Program-made: the position numbers and the translations under genes
Notes under the pieces: generated by a model
What the model was told of the DNA's origin: nothing
What the model saw: the letters and a program-made list of their open reading frames with translations, nothing else
The model's database searches: none
Shown here: in pieces, positions 18,782-30,121 of the stretch
How the letters are laid out: each line of letters begins with the position of its first letter
Numbering within the stretch: position 1 is the stretch's first letter
Assembly: GCA_049999805.1 (NCBI GenBank)
Contig: JBNGIO010005973.1
Location: forward strand, 113,154 to 177,153
Direction of reading: 5' to 3'
Source of the DNA: Folioceros fuciformis
Taxonomy: Eukaryota > Anthocerotophyta > Anthocerotopsida > Anthocerotales
Length of the DNA: 64,000 bases

Positions 18782-20512
18782 CTAGCTCGTATCTCTTTGC
18801 TTTTTCTTCTTCTTCGCTCTCGTTCTCTTCCGCTTGGATTTCTGCTGCACATCTGAGGCGGAACTTCCTGCTGTACCAGATCGCCCCCTCCCACCCTCCA
18901 AGACTTCCCAACTGTTGCTGGACGACGATTGATGTTTGACTCTGCTATTCATGTCTCCATTACTAACAGACGGGCGCTGTGTTCTCCTTTTCCCCGCATC
19001 TCCAATACTGGTGTTCCCTGACCTGCTTCCCCCACCGGTATTGACGAAAGATACTTGACCCCCTCTTGACCTAGGTGGTGGCATGAGGATACTGGCGGAC
19101 CTTTGTCTCTGTAAGTGCCACAGTTACTATCAGGTGCCCACAGTTCCAGCTAATGTTTTTCATACCTTCATGGCAGCTTTAAACCTAAAGCCCTAAGTCC
19201 CAAAGCCTAAGTCCCTAAGCAAGAACATACCTGATCTTTCGAGGAGTGCTTGGATGACTTTCCACTATCCTCAAACACCCGTTGCCTTTTAGTGGCAGGC
19301 TGGTTCCTGGCCTCCCTCACCAGACTAAGCGGTACAACCTCTCGGGATGTGTCATCCTTCTCCTCACCCACCCTTGAAGCCAAACACACGGTCACCAAGC
19401 ATACCTGACCGAGAACCTGTAAAGCATCGAGCCCATTTTCACAAATGACTATCGACACAGGTCATGACACTTACCTTGGGCTCCTGTCTGTCCACTCATC
19501 ATCTGCGTCTGCCTCATCGCTTGACGATCCAGCAACGAAGAAATCATCCTCACTCATATCCGTTGCTCCATCATCTTCACTTCCAGTCTCTGGTGAGAGC
19601 CCACAAAGTTTCAAGTTGCAAACGATCACCGACTACTTGACGAACAAAGAGGAATGAATTCCACTAGCCCTTACCCTCAAGGTCCACACCGGCAGCAGCA
19701 GCCGCAATACGGTTGGCTTTAATCTTCTCCCTCAGCTCATTCCTCCGAGCCACAACCTGCTCATCATCGCCTGAAAAAAGGGACACATACTTCTCCGTCT
19801 TGGGGAAAAACTGCACAGAACCAATCCGTCACATGAGCAGAAAAACTCATCTCCCCAACCGGAAACCACAATTTCTCATCCCATAGTCTCAGCTACGAAC
19901 TTTACCCTAACATACTCCAAGTCCTCCTTCAAGTGAGCAAGCTCCTGGCTAATCTCAGCGGCCTTGTTATCGCCATCGTTCTCCGAACTAGCTCTTTGCT
20001 GTTTCTCGAGTCTCCGTATCCTTCTCTCTATCTTCCTCCTCTCTGCAAAGCCAGGGGTTTCAAATCAGCGGCTCCAAAATGCAGTCCTTTCACCACACAA
20101 CCTCCAACCAAGCAGAAACCCTCACCGAAAAATTTCACTTTCCGATACCGAAGAGCCATCTTCCTCTCAAGCTCACAGCGAGCATGTAAGTCCGCCTGCT
20201 TTTTCAGCTCGTCCAGTCTCTTCTGCTGCACATCCTTCATCTCCACGGACAGGGACTGCACTTCACCCCAGAGCTACTCAGTCCTGCCACTCACAAGAAT
20301 CCGTAATTGGAAGAACCCCAAGAAAAGCGAACGCGGATCACCTTCTTCAGCAGCCTCTCAATTGAGCGAATTTGGTTCTTAATCGACACGATCTTGGTCT
20401 TCTTGCCAGGATCCTTGCGCACTCCCGTGACCCTGGACCGGGCCTTCCCCAACCCGGAAGCTACAGACGGTCGGCCCGCCACCCTCCTCTTCCCATAACC
20501 TCCGTGGGCCAT
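18782..20512 (-). CDS. EFG1: rRNA-processing protein EFG1
   Basis: A nucleolar protein whose yeast relative acts in 18S rRNA maturation. The first exon starts MAHGGYGKRRVAGRPSVASG and carries the family signature IKNQIRSIERLLKK. Later exons read KRLDELKKQADLHARCELER, then MALRYRKVKFFERRKIERR after splicing (donor GTGAGG inside 20110-20125, acceptor TTTGCAG near 20043). Then come LEKQQRASSEND and FFPKTEKYVSLFSGDDEQVV. This is the Efg1 domain order of helix, basic helix and F(F/P) motif. An acidic stretch follows (EDDGATDMSEDDFF), then a Ser-rich linker and a Lys-rich C-terminus (KRKRTRAKKKKKQRD) that would serve as a nucleolar signal. The first intron's acceptor is ambiguous (TAG or GTGCAG, near 20260), changing about seven residues. 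It converges on the kinesin gene. Confidence 0.88.
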
Positions 20513-21760
20513 GCTGCAAAATCCTCCTTATCCAACACTCATCGATGCCAAGCTTCTCAATCCGGATTCCTACCCCTGCTCGCGCCAGGCCCCAGTTCCC
20601 AGGACAGACCGATTCACACCAGATTCCCGCCCCCTAGTTGCATATCAGCTCGTTCTCTAGTCTCGATGCAAAAAAGCTTCCGCGCCATTCAAGACCTGGA
20701 ATCTTGCAACCCCCAGAGACCGTGCCTTCCATTTAAGATGAAGCCACCAATACTGACCTCCACATGGATCGCGCAGAAGCCGTTGCAAACGGGGGGCCTT
20801 CCAGCCGCTGTCATAGTTCGGAATGAGCCTTGCAAAATGTACGCCGAGCTCGCGAGGTCGCAACCCTTGGGTTCAGTTCGAACCAAACCTACTTCAACGA
20901 AAAAACACGTGAAACTTGACAGGTAATGGGTGAACTGGTGAGCCTTCTACCTAAAATACATGGCCTTATTTTAAGTAAGAAAGCTATATGTAGGCAAACT
21001 CCTTGACCCTGACCCTGCTCCGCTCGGCTCGGCTCGGCTCGGGTCGAGCACTATGACATACCTTACTTATCCAGGAAACTTCCATCTACTGGATGTATGC
21101 ATGTTTAGGTCGTTGAGACTCAAGATTTGAATGGTCATTCATGTCGTTGTTGCCACAATGTTGATCTGACTGCGCCGTGCATCCATTCTGGTAAGGGCTG
21201 GCTTGTTTGCTTGTGTGGTATCATGGAGTTTGTTATTTCTCAGGAGGGAGAGATGTAGTTCTGCCTGGTTCAGATGGCTTGGCAGGAGTGCATGGCTTCA
21301 GATTCACGTCTTTCATGTATGTGCAGGTGATGAGGAGAAGGGTTTGCACCTCCGTTTGAGGGTTTTGCAGGGATGCCAAGAACGACAGATCAGGTGAGGA
21401 GTGGCTGTATAGGCATTGATAGCTGTGGGAAACAGGTGTGGTTGTGGCAGTGTGCAGGATGGGTCCGAGGGTGCACAGCGCACGAGCACGACATACGGAA
21501 GCAAAGCTTTGATTGCGGAATGAAGTTATGATGGGGTTCTGGAGCAAACGGTTCCACAGATTGTTTTGTTTCCGAGACATGGGGATTGTGGTGACTGTTG
21601 TTGCATGGTGCTGTAGGCGCCCGGCAAAGGGGATGGATTCAGAATCGGCCCTGAAGTTTCTGAGGTTATATTCCGCACTGATTGGGAGGTCTCGAGCCAG
21701 TGGTAGGACTGTTGGCACCTAAGCTTTGGTTTTTGTTGTGTTCTGTGTGGGTTGGTCCAG
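20513..21760 (+). other. Upstream region of the MIA40-like gene, first exon(s) not resolved
   Basis: This 1.2-kb stretch must contain the EFG1 promoter on one side and the 5' exon(s) of the MIA40-like gene on the other. An open frame on plus from about 20664 ends at a good donor (CTTGACAG then GTAATG, at about 20924), but its phase does not match the first recognised MIA40 exon. A short GGCTC microsatellite lies at about 21022-21041. I could not choose a start codon. Confidence 0.4.
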
Positions 21761-22255
21761 GAAGACGCAGAAATACAGCGTGACCGTGAAGCCCTAGCGA
21801 ATGAGGCCATCGAGTGTGAATGCCTCGACGGGTTGAAATCTGGTCCTTGTGGGGAGGAGTTTAAAGAGGCCTTCCTTTGTTTCTTAAAGAGTGGTCACCC
21901 CGAGAAGGTCAGTGATCGTCTGCCTGGTTAACCTGGATCATGTCAGTGGCAGTTGATACGGATGGCTGCCTTCGTCTATTTGACTATAGTGGTCTTTCTT
22001 CATCTTCAGGGGACAGACTGCGTAGAGCCCTATTTTACAGCCTTGAAGAAGTGCATAAATCAGAATGAGAAAGCCCTCCTGGAACTTGCACCTGAAGACG
22101 ACCCAGCGAGGTACACAGGGGCCCCTTTACCAGCCGTTGACCCTTCAAGCGTCAAGCTTCCTAAGTTTTACAACGATAAGCATTGGAAACCAGGGGATCC
22201 AGAGCCTATCAGCAAGGACGAGGATGGGGACACGGAGATGTCAGATGCAGACTAG
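21761..22255 (+). CDS. MIA40: MIA40/CHCHD4-like intermembrane-space oxidoreductase, 5' end missing from model
   Basis: MIA40 oxidises and traps Cys-motif proteins imported into the mitochondrial intermembrane space (and acts in peroxisomes in plants). Two exons are clear, 21761-21907 and 22010-22255, joined at a phase-0 intron. They encode IECECLDGLKSGPCGEEFKE, then AFLCFLKSGHPEKGTDC, then VEPYFTALKKCINQNEKAL. This matches the family core: a redox Cys pair, CX9C (CGEEFKEAFLC), the xxKG.DC linker and a second Cys pair. Two departures: the usual CPC redox motif reads CEC here, and the second pair is spaced CX10C instead of CX9C. An acidic tail of about 50 residues follows (ending DEDGDTEMSDAD). 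The N-terminal exon or exons lie upstream and were not identified. Another twin-CX9C protein is possible but less likely. Confidence 0.78.
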
Positions 22256-22498
22256 CCTCATGGCACCTTAAAGTGGTTTGTAGCGCACAAGGAGCCCATT
22301 CAACCTTTGAATTGGCTGCTTGGGGGGAATGCGTGGGACGCGCAAAATGAGAAACGTTTGTTGTACATGGAAGGCCTTGTGAGAAAATTGCCCGTCGGAT
22401 ACACATTTAGGTTTGTCATGTACTGCAAGCAACCGAAGGGAAGGAAATGCAATCTGCATCTGCAGGAAGGGGGAAAGACAGCTCAACCCGGGTAGATC

Positions 22499-25400
22499 TC
22501 ACATGAGGGTTGATCTCACAAGACTCCCAGCGAGATCCTCAAAGCTCTTTGATAGCTGCACTTCGTCTATAGTCCGTTTGAAGGTGCCCCGCGCGGCACT
22601 AGCCATGTTCTCCAGAAGATTTGTGCTTCTGTCGTTACCAAACAGAATGGTGTGGAGGACCAGCTTTGGCATCACCGTCTTCATACTTTCTATGAGGGTG
22701 ATTGGATCATGAGGTCCAAAATTTTCACCGTCACTGAGAAAGATGAGCACGGGACACTTTGGGGGATTGTCCTTCGCAGCCACCCGAAGCAGATAGTCAG
22801 CTTGATGCAGGCCGCTGCAATAGTCTGTCCAGCCACCTGCGTAATGAGAGAGGAGCTTTTCAACTGCAAACTTCTTGATAAGCTGCCTCTCCAATACAGT
22901 TGTACCAACACTATTGAACAGGATGACGGAAACCAAGTCAGGCTCCCGAGTTGCCAGCTTTCCTCGACCTTTGACGAAGCGAACAATTGCTTCATAGACG
23001 CATCCCAGTCTATTGTTGTGTTTCTTAGCTATTTTGGAGAGAGTGGGTCGGATATCGTTGTCAGACATGGATGCCGACCTGTCTACGATGAAGATAATGT
23101 GGTAGGAAGTGTCCCTAGCATGGTTGCAGGAAAAGGAGTGACCATCATCTGTTACATATCCAGTGGTAGGCAGAGCAGAGGGTTCCGTGTTTGGAACAGG
23201 CTGATGCCACAGCTTCTCCCTGCAGTAGCTTTTGGCGCTATCGGAATCGTGGTCGTCAGACCTGCAGAAATGGTTGCAGAGCTCGAATTCTTTGCGATCC
23301 TCCTCTTTGCAAGGGTGCTTGAACCTGATGTGGTTCCAGTACGCACTACATGTGAATTCATCCTTTGGCTCATCGAAGTTGGGGCCGAACTTCCTGGTTT
23401 CATGTCTTACACCCTTGAGGGTGGTCTCTCCACAGACCCCAGACGCCTCATGCCCCGGACACCTGACAAGATGAATGTGGCCCCTGCCCTGTGCCTTGCA
23501 GTACATGCTGCAGATCTCAGCCATTCCAGACTCTCCCCATGCGTACCTGCGGCCCTGAATATCGATTGCCTCTGCCTCAGCCACAAAGCTAACACTACGC
23601 ATGTTACCATGCACTGTATCGTGCAATCCTGCATGACCCATCGCAAGGTGGCAGAAGTACCCACAAGCTGGGCATCGTTCGCTACAGAAGTGCACAGCGT
23701 TCTCCTCTGTTGTGTGACGATGGGGCCCCTCGTGCCTGTCTGCGCCCGGGGGGATTGCAATGCAGCATCGCTCTCTCACACCGTTCTGCTCGGTAACATC
23801 TTCGTACTCGAAAACTGACCTCTTCCCTGCGAAGGTCATGGGGTGCTTGGCCTGTTCCGTCACAATCCGACATATCCCAGGAGCCTCACATTCAGCATGG
23901 CAGCTGTGCTCGTACCCACAGATGTGCTTGCCATCAGAATGCAACTCGTGGAAATGATCCAAGGCGCCACACTTCCTGTTGCACCCTGGAAATGTACAGG
24001 TTAGAGGGCACGTCTGCTCACTGCATGCGTGCCTTTCATGGTGCCCGAGTTCCAGACGTAATGTACAGGAGTTCCTGCACGAGGACATAGAACATGTCCC
24101 TGCACACAAGTGGTGGTTGGTGTTGCACCTGTGATCGCCCGGATGGTGCAGATCCAGAGCACAAAACCTGTTACAGTTGGAGGACTTGTCAGAAAACGTG
24201 CATTCCTGACCACAGGCGTGATTCCGTTCCTTACAGTCATGCGGACCATCGTGGCCATTCAAGTCACCACACTCATTCGCCGAATTCTTGGTTGCTGGGT
24301 CCGCAGTACAGAAGGTGCAAGGACTGGCACACCCATGAGAGCTTTCCGAACAATCGTGGCCATGCGGATGGCCTCTCTCCAGCACACAAAGCAGGAAGCA
24401 AGCTTGACACTTGTTGCTACACAGCGACAGCTTCTGTTTCAGGTCTGCCAGCATCGCAAGTGCTTGAGAACGGATCTTTTCAACCTCGCCATCACTTTGG
24501 AAATCCACTGTATTGCAGCGCACCCACTCCGACACCCTCCATCGGCGTCTCTCTACTAAGGCAGCCAAGAAAGCTTCAAACTTGGCATGCCAGATACCAT
24601 CATCCGTCCCCTTCCTCTGGACCACCTCCACAAATGTAGCCTTCAAAGACCGCAGAACGCTACCAATCACAAGACTGTCCTGGGAGGGAAACAGCTGCAA
24701 GCCTGTGTCCCGCACTCCGAAGCTGTACTGGTCCAGCTGAAGAGCATCATCAGCAACGGGCTCCAAAGTGTCAAGATTCACCAGCTCATTGTCATGCTCT
24801 CCTTCTAGCTTACCAGAACAAACAGCGGTGCTCAAGTCCTTCCTGAGAGCATCAAGCCGCAGGGCGACTCTTTTCGTGGAAATTGGAGACCAGTCCTTAG
24901 CACTGATCTGGGCTATCATCAGCTTTAAATCAGTTGCCAGGTTGCCTCCGTCCTTATATACTTCCTTCAACTCCTCTTCCACTGTCGCCGCTAGATCAAC
25001 CACGCTCTTGTGAAATTCTGGTGCGTGGAAAGGATGCATCGTGGCTATGACTATGTTGCCTCCGTACATCTTCCTGAGAAAATTCTCTTCTGACCTGCGG
25101 CACATGTGCATCATTTTCTTATGAAATTCGTTCTCCAGGGCCTCCACATCTTCTGCATCCACGTCCTTGATAGCCAGGTAGAAGAGCCCTTGAAACAACC
25201 GAGGATCCTGCTTGACCAAGCTGATGCTGTTTTGAAAACGTTGGAACACAGCATCGGTCTCCTTGTCCAGATTGAAATCCTGGCAGCCAGAAACGAAAAG
25301 CAAGAGTGCACAGCTCACATCAATTGCAAGCAAACCAGAGGGCTACTCTCTCTCTACCGGAAGGGAGCATAGAACCAGAGGGCTGACCTTCTTGTTGAAA

Positions 25401-28400
25401 ATTGTGATATTGCTCAATGCTGCATTGAGAAGGGACAAGAGCATGTCCTCTTGCTCACTTCGCTCGAAGCTACCCAAGCCTTCAAAATCCAGAAGCACGT
25501 ACAAGCACTTGTCAGTGACTCGTACAGTCATCCAGACGCCATCTGTGCAACGCCCACCTGCCACATCCAGCAAGGAACCGCTCAGGTGATTGAGCAGGTA
25601 GGATTTCCCACTGCTCTGTTTTCCCATGGACGAGATGACCTTGACAGTGCCGTGCCAGTGAGCGAGGACAGCATCGTACAAGCCGAAGTGGATGCCGTTG
25701 GCTAGAGAGATTGCATCGGCGTACTCCAAGTGTGAAGGAAGCTGGAGTCCATTGCTGAGCGGACGCAGGCTGTTGTTCTCTGCTCGTGCTATCTGTATTG
25801 GCACTAAGCAAATCAGCTCCCTGATCCATGTCCCAACGCCTACTGGAGAACTATGCTTCCGCCCAAGACTCTTCCCATGAGATCGGCACCCAGCTAAGGT
25901 GTCTGACGTCAGGTGTATGTGCAGATTGGACAGATCTTTGCCTCTTTGTCCCAGCTTCTCCAGCGAACTCTCTACATAGCGAACGTACTGCTTCCCGAGT
26001 TCCTTGCTTGGGTCTGACAGTGATCTTCCTCCTAGCACGATGTATACGTACACGTTTCTCATCGTATTCAACAGAGGTGGGCTGGTGGAGAACTTTTCGA
26101 AGATCATTGAAATATAATCCAGTGCCGGGGATGTCACGGATACAGGGCCTGGCTGGCTGGCTTCCTCTCCCATTCCCCTCTTCCCTTGCCTAGCCTCCTG
26201 CAGCTGAGAGCCTGGTAAATGTTGTGGAACTTCCACAAGGCTGTCTATCACTTTCGAGCAAATACCTCTGGAGGGTTTTGATGTGTCCAGAAGGACGAGG
26301 TGCATCTGGGACTCGAACTTGATGACTGCAGCCTCCAGACTAGCAGGGTCTTCCACCGGAAAGTCTACCTGCACAGTTTTCAAATGGTCAATTTCGTCCT
26401 CCAGGTTGAATATTTGCACCTCGAGAAAAGCATGAAGCCTGTCATTCTGATCGTGCAGAAGCTCATCAGTTGCATGCCCTTGAGGCTCGTCTGCTCCCGA
26501 AGCACGAGATGTTGGAGACTGAGCCGAGCTCCCTCCTGCTGTGTAAATCGTGATGAGGCAGGACCCATCGCTGGAAACAAACACCTTGATGGGGGAGCCT
26601 GGAAGAGACGCAGTTCTTGGTTTGATCATACCAGACTGATTTATCTCAAAGACTCGAACTCTGCAATCAGTGTCAATAAGGAGCAGCTCCCTCTTCCCTG
26701 GAATGAAGAGGATGGCAGTTAAGTCTGCACTGCCGGAATAATCGAGCAGAGGCAAGTTGATATCGCAATATTCGATGCGATGTGTAGTTTCATCGTAGCG
26801 ATAGATTCCCACTTTGCTCAACAGCCGATCATACAGAGCCATGTACTTGGAGACTTCGTCGAAGGCGAACAGATCAAAGCGTTTGAAGCTTCGGATGGGT
26901 TTAGCACTTGCCAGGTTTGAACCCACTTTGGGGCATAGGTACACCCTCAGCGAGGTGTTCTCAACATCGTGAACGAAGATGAACAACTCTCCAGACCTTA
27001 AAGCAATGACTCGATACAGCCTATCTGCGAGCAAGTCCAGGTCCATCAGCTTGAGGTACGACGAAGAGCACTGTGGAACGATGACGTGGGCTGGATTCCG
27101 AACCAACTCATCAACATCCTGCTTCGTTGCTACAAGCTCGGCTACTTTCCATGTGACTATTGCTGGCTCTGTCACCTCTTGCGAAAACTGCAGTCCAACC
27201 CTTTCCTCCTTCAGCTCCACGTCCTCGAACCTCGTGTTTCCCCTGTTGGTGTTGGAGAACTGGCCCTCCGTCTTCCTGGAGAGAAGGGTACACCTGGAAA
27301 TGGACAAGCTGGACAGCCAAGGCATGCACGGGTTCTCGCTGGCTGGACTCCTATGTCTCTTCAGGAACTCGGACATTTCGGATGTGAATGACTGCTCAAG
27401 CACCCTGCAATGGCTTTCCAGCTGAAGACGTCTCTGTTCCCTCAGCAATGTGAGCACCTTCCTCTGCACCAGCCTCTCCACCTTGGAAGAAAGATTGTAA
27501 CAGTCCTCTCGATAAACTGCCCTGCAAGCTTCCATCACTTCAGGGACATACGTAGCGCTAGGCAGTTGAAGTGACAAGAACTCCAAGGTGTACTTCCCAA
27601 CCATCTCGCCAACCTTTTGGTTTGAAAACTTCGAACGAAAATAAGCGGAGGGGGAGGAAGACATCACAGCTTCCCTGACTGAGGCCAGTGTAGCCTGACA
27701 AACGTCGTCTCCATAGTCCTCAGGGCATTCACATACGCAGCTCAGCGCATCTGCCCTGAAACGCTGAGGCATGACACTTTCTTTCCCATACATGTCCATC
27801 CACCTCAACATACCTTCTGCTCCCTGGTCCATCACCTTAACTCGCACTGTACACGGCAATATGAGCAAGGGACAATCACCCTCGCCAACACACACCGTCC
27901 TTTCAATGCTCGCGGATGCTATAATGGGTCCTTCAGCAGATTCACCTTCATTTGGGAGGAATTGCAGCTTGCAAAAATCTTTGTGTGGACCGCCTTGTTT
28001 CAACCTTGCAACAAACTCATGAGGAAACAATATAGGTCCAGCCCACTTTGAAGTCACGTTCTTCACACTCTCAACAACAGCTGGACCCACAATCAGCTCA
28101 TTGGTAGCACTGTTTACAAGATGAAATTCCGAGCCCACGAACAGAAACGATATGTCGGTGCTTGCTTGAGTGACACCCATCCACATCCTGCAAAGCTCTA
28201 GTTCTACTTCCCCTAGCAGAGGCCTCCCAGCTTCAGCTGAGCCCAAAGGAGGGAGATCATCCATGTCACGATCTTCAGTTGCCAAATGCGTCTCCTCCCA
28301 GCTGAAGCAAATACTCCGGTACAGTTTCAGTGCCCTCCGGAACAGACCCTGCAGAACCTTTTCCTCATCTTTCAGACTGTCCTCCAGATGGTAAAATTTC

Positions 28401-29398
28401 TGCTTGTGCTCCTCTCTCCTTCGATGGAAACTGTCGATGAGGGACACATAAGCTGTCCCCACTCTCTCTTTCAGCACTCCACATCGTAGCAGCGTCACAA
28501 AGTCGTCGTCGGGAAGCTCAGAAAAGCTAAGCGCGTGATGTTTGGACCATTCTTGAACAAGATGTGGGAGGTCCCGGGCCTTTACTGTCTTCTCTTGTGT
28601 GATGCGCCCCGTCTTCGGAGGATGTACAGAAGGAAAGAGCAGGGCCAGCCGATGGTGACTTTCACAAAGCATGAACCGGAGCTCGCCACTCACAAACACA
28701 TTCTGGTCCTGCACAACGCATGTGAACCAGTGGGTACCCCTGGACAAGCGGGGCATATCAATTTGGAAACCGGTGCGCAGCTGGATATCACTTCTCAGAG
28801 GTGTAGGAGGGATGATGATCTTCGTGGTCCTCCTACCACGCGCGGAAGCAGATTTGGAGTTGGAACTGGTTTGCTCAGAAGCAGTAGGTGCGGCCACGGT
28901 AAACTCATCCTCATCCTCCAGGCAAACATAGACTGTGTCGCACAGGTCCACAACATATCTGATAAAATTGCAGGATACATCCTTTCTGGAGGCTTCTCCC
29001 AACCTCTCGCCAGGATGCCAGTAGCAAATGTACAAGACATCTTCAGACAAGATGCCGTAAATCCCAGACTCCAGCTGAGTCGTCGCAGAAACTAGCTTCA
29101 GACCCACAAGAAGATTCATAACCACGTTCTTGCTTCCATAGAGCCCAATCACATGTACCTTGCCCATATCTAGAAAGTCGAAATCTAAAACAATCTTTCC
29201 ATGTTTCCAGTTTGCTGAGCCCGCAGCGGCCTCATTGCACAGACTGATCACGTTCTCTCTAACAAGCATCACCTTGTCCACAATTATCAAGTCCAGCTGA
29301 TTTGGTTGCAAATGCACCAACTTGTGAAGTCTTGGCTCCGTCGTCCCACTCACACCCACCCGGTCCCGATGGTTTGCCAGGGGATCCGGACCGTCCAT
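22499..29398 (-). CDS. Giant GBP/dynamin-like GTPase - Cys/His-rich - VWA protein (paralogue A)
   Basis: Two exons, 29398-25388 and 25279-22499, with a single 108-bp GT-AG intron in phase 0, give about 2263 residues. The first 1200 residues match no family I know; residues around 830-1010 look like beta-propeller blades. A GTPase domain follows. Its P-loop is GKQSSGKS at about residue 1259, a candidate switch Thr sits in RCTDGVW at about 1285, and the G3 motif DFEGLGS is at about 1304. This arrangement resembles guanylate-binding and other large dynamin-like GTPases. A candidate G4-like KDVD falls just after the intron. Residues about 1630-2040 are packed with Cys and His (CNRFCALDLHHPGDHRC, HACSEQTCPLTC, GHAGLHDTVHG), resembling NFX1-type zinc fingers. 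The C-terminal 200 residues are a von Willebrand A domain with MIDAS signature DRSAS and LSDGE. No signal peptide or membrane segment is seen. Function is unknown; the parts suggest a GTP-driven assembly with metal-dependent binding. Confidence 0.88.
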
Positions 29399-30121
29399 CC
29401 TGCTATCTGATGCTAGAAGCTATAGTTGCAGCCTGGTTCTCTATGATTTGATGCCCTGCACAAATGAATCAGAGTGCGTCAGTTGGTACACGGTCGAAGC
29501 ACGAAATCTTCGAACAAGTCCAAATCCGAAACCGAAGGGGATTCGAATATCACCTGGGCTTCTCAACACTGCCCTCCACCCGCCTTGAAGAAGCTGTCAA
29601 GCCAGAGGAATAAACTATGTAAGATCCTCTGGCCTGATTGCAAAAACTTCCCGCGTGGATGGAAGCTTCAGCTTTCTTTCCTTCCAAAAAGCATCCGAGC
29701 CCAACTTGATACTATGAGAAGGCAGCTTGCGTCGTTCGCAATCTAACAAGCCGCACGCAAAGTTAACATCGTTTTCATACACAACCCATGCCAATCAGCC
29801 GTCACCCACAAGCATTCCACGGTCCCACGTCACTCTGCACCACTTGAAACTTTGTCAACGCTTACCTTCGCTTCGAAGTGATGTTCGCACGATCCAGGAA
29901 CCTCACGTTGCCCAACTCTTGGTACCAACCGCTCGGGGATGATCATCTATAGGTGGAAACACAAAGGCGAATGGCCCTGGACTTGACGTGACAGCAACGT
30001 CAGTGCTCTTGGTTGCAACGAACACCCTCATCCCTCTGGACAAGAGCAAAGGTTACAGAACTTACAGAGTGGCGATTATAAGGAGCTAGAGGAGGTCGGG
30101 AGGGAGCAGGCAATTGTGGAG
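29399..30121. promoter_or_regulatory. Shared divergent promoter region of the two giant GTPase/VWA genes
   Basis: The two start codons face away from each other across about 720 bp. The interval has no convincing gene, so it must carry both promoters and 5' leaders. I saw no clear TATA box or repeated element. Shared control is inferred from geometry only. Confidence 0.5.

Noticed and set aside
21513-21722. First exon of the MIA40-like gene with start MRNEVMMGFWSK
   Set aside because: No donor in the right phase before the recognised exon, and the sequence does not resemble MIA40 N-termini.
22652-23818. 388-codon plus-strand frame, and many others opposite the giant genes
   Set aside because: They lie antisense to exons with clear VWA, zinc-like and GTPase motifs, and have no domains themselves.
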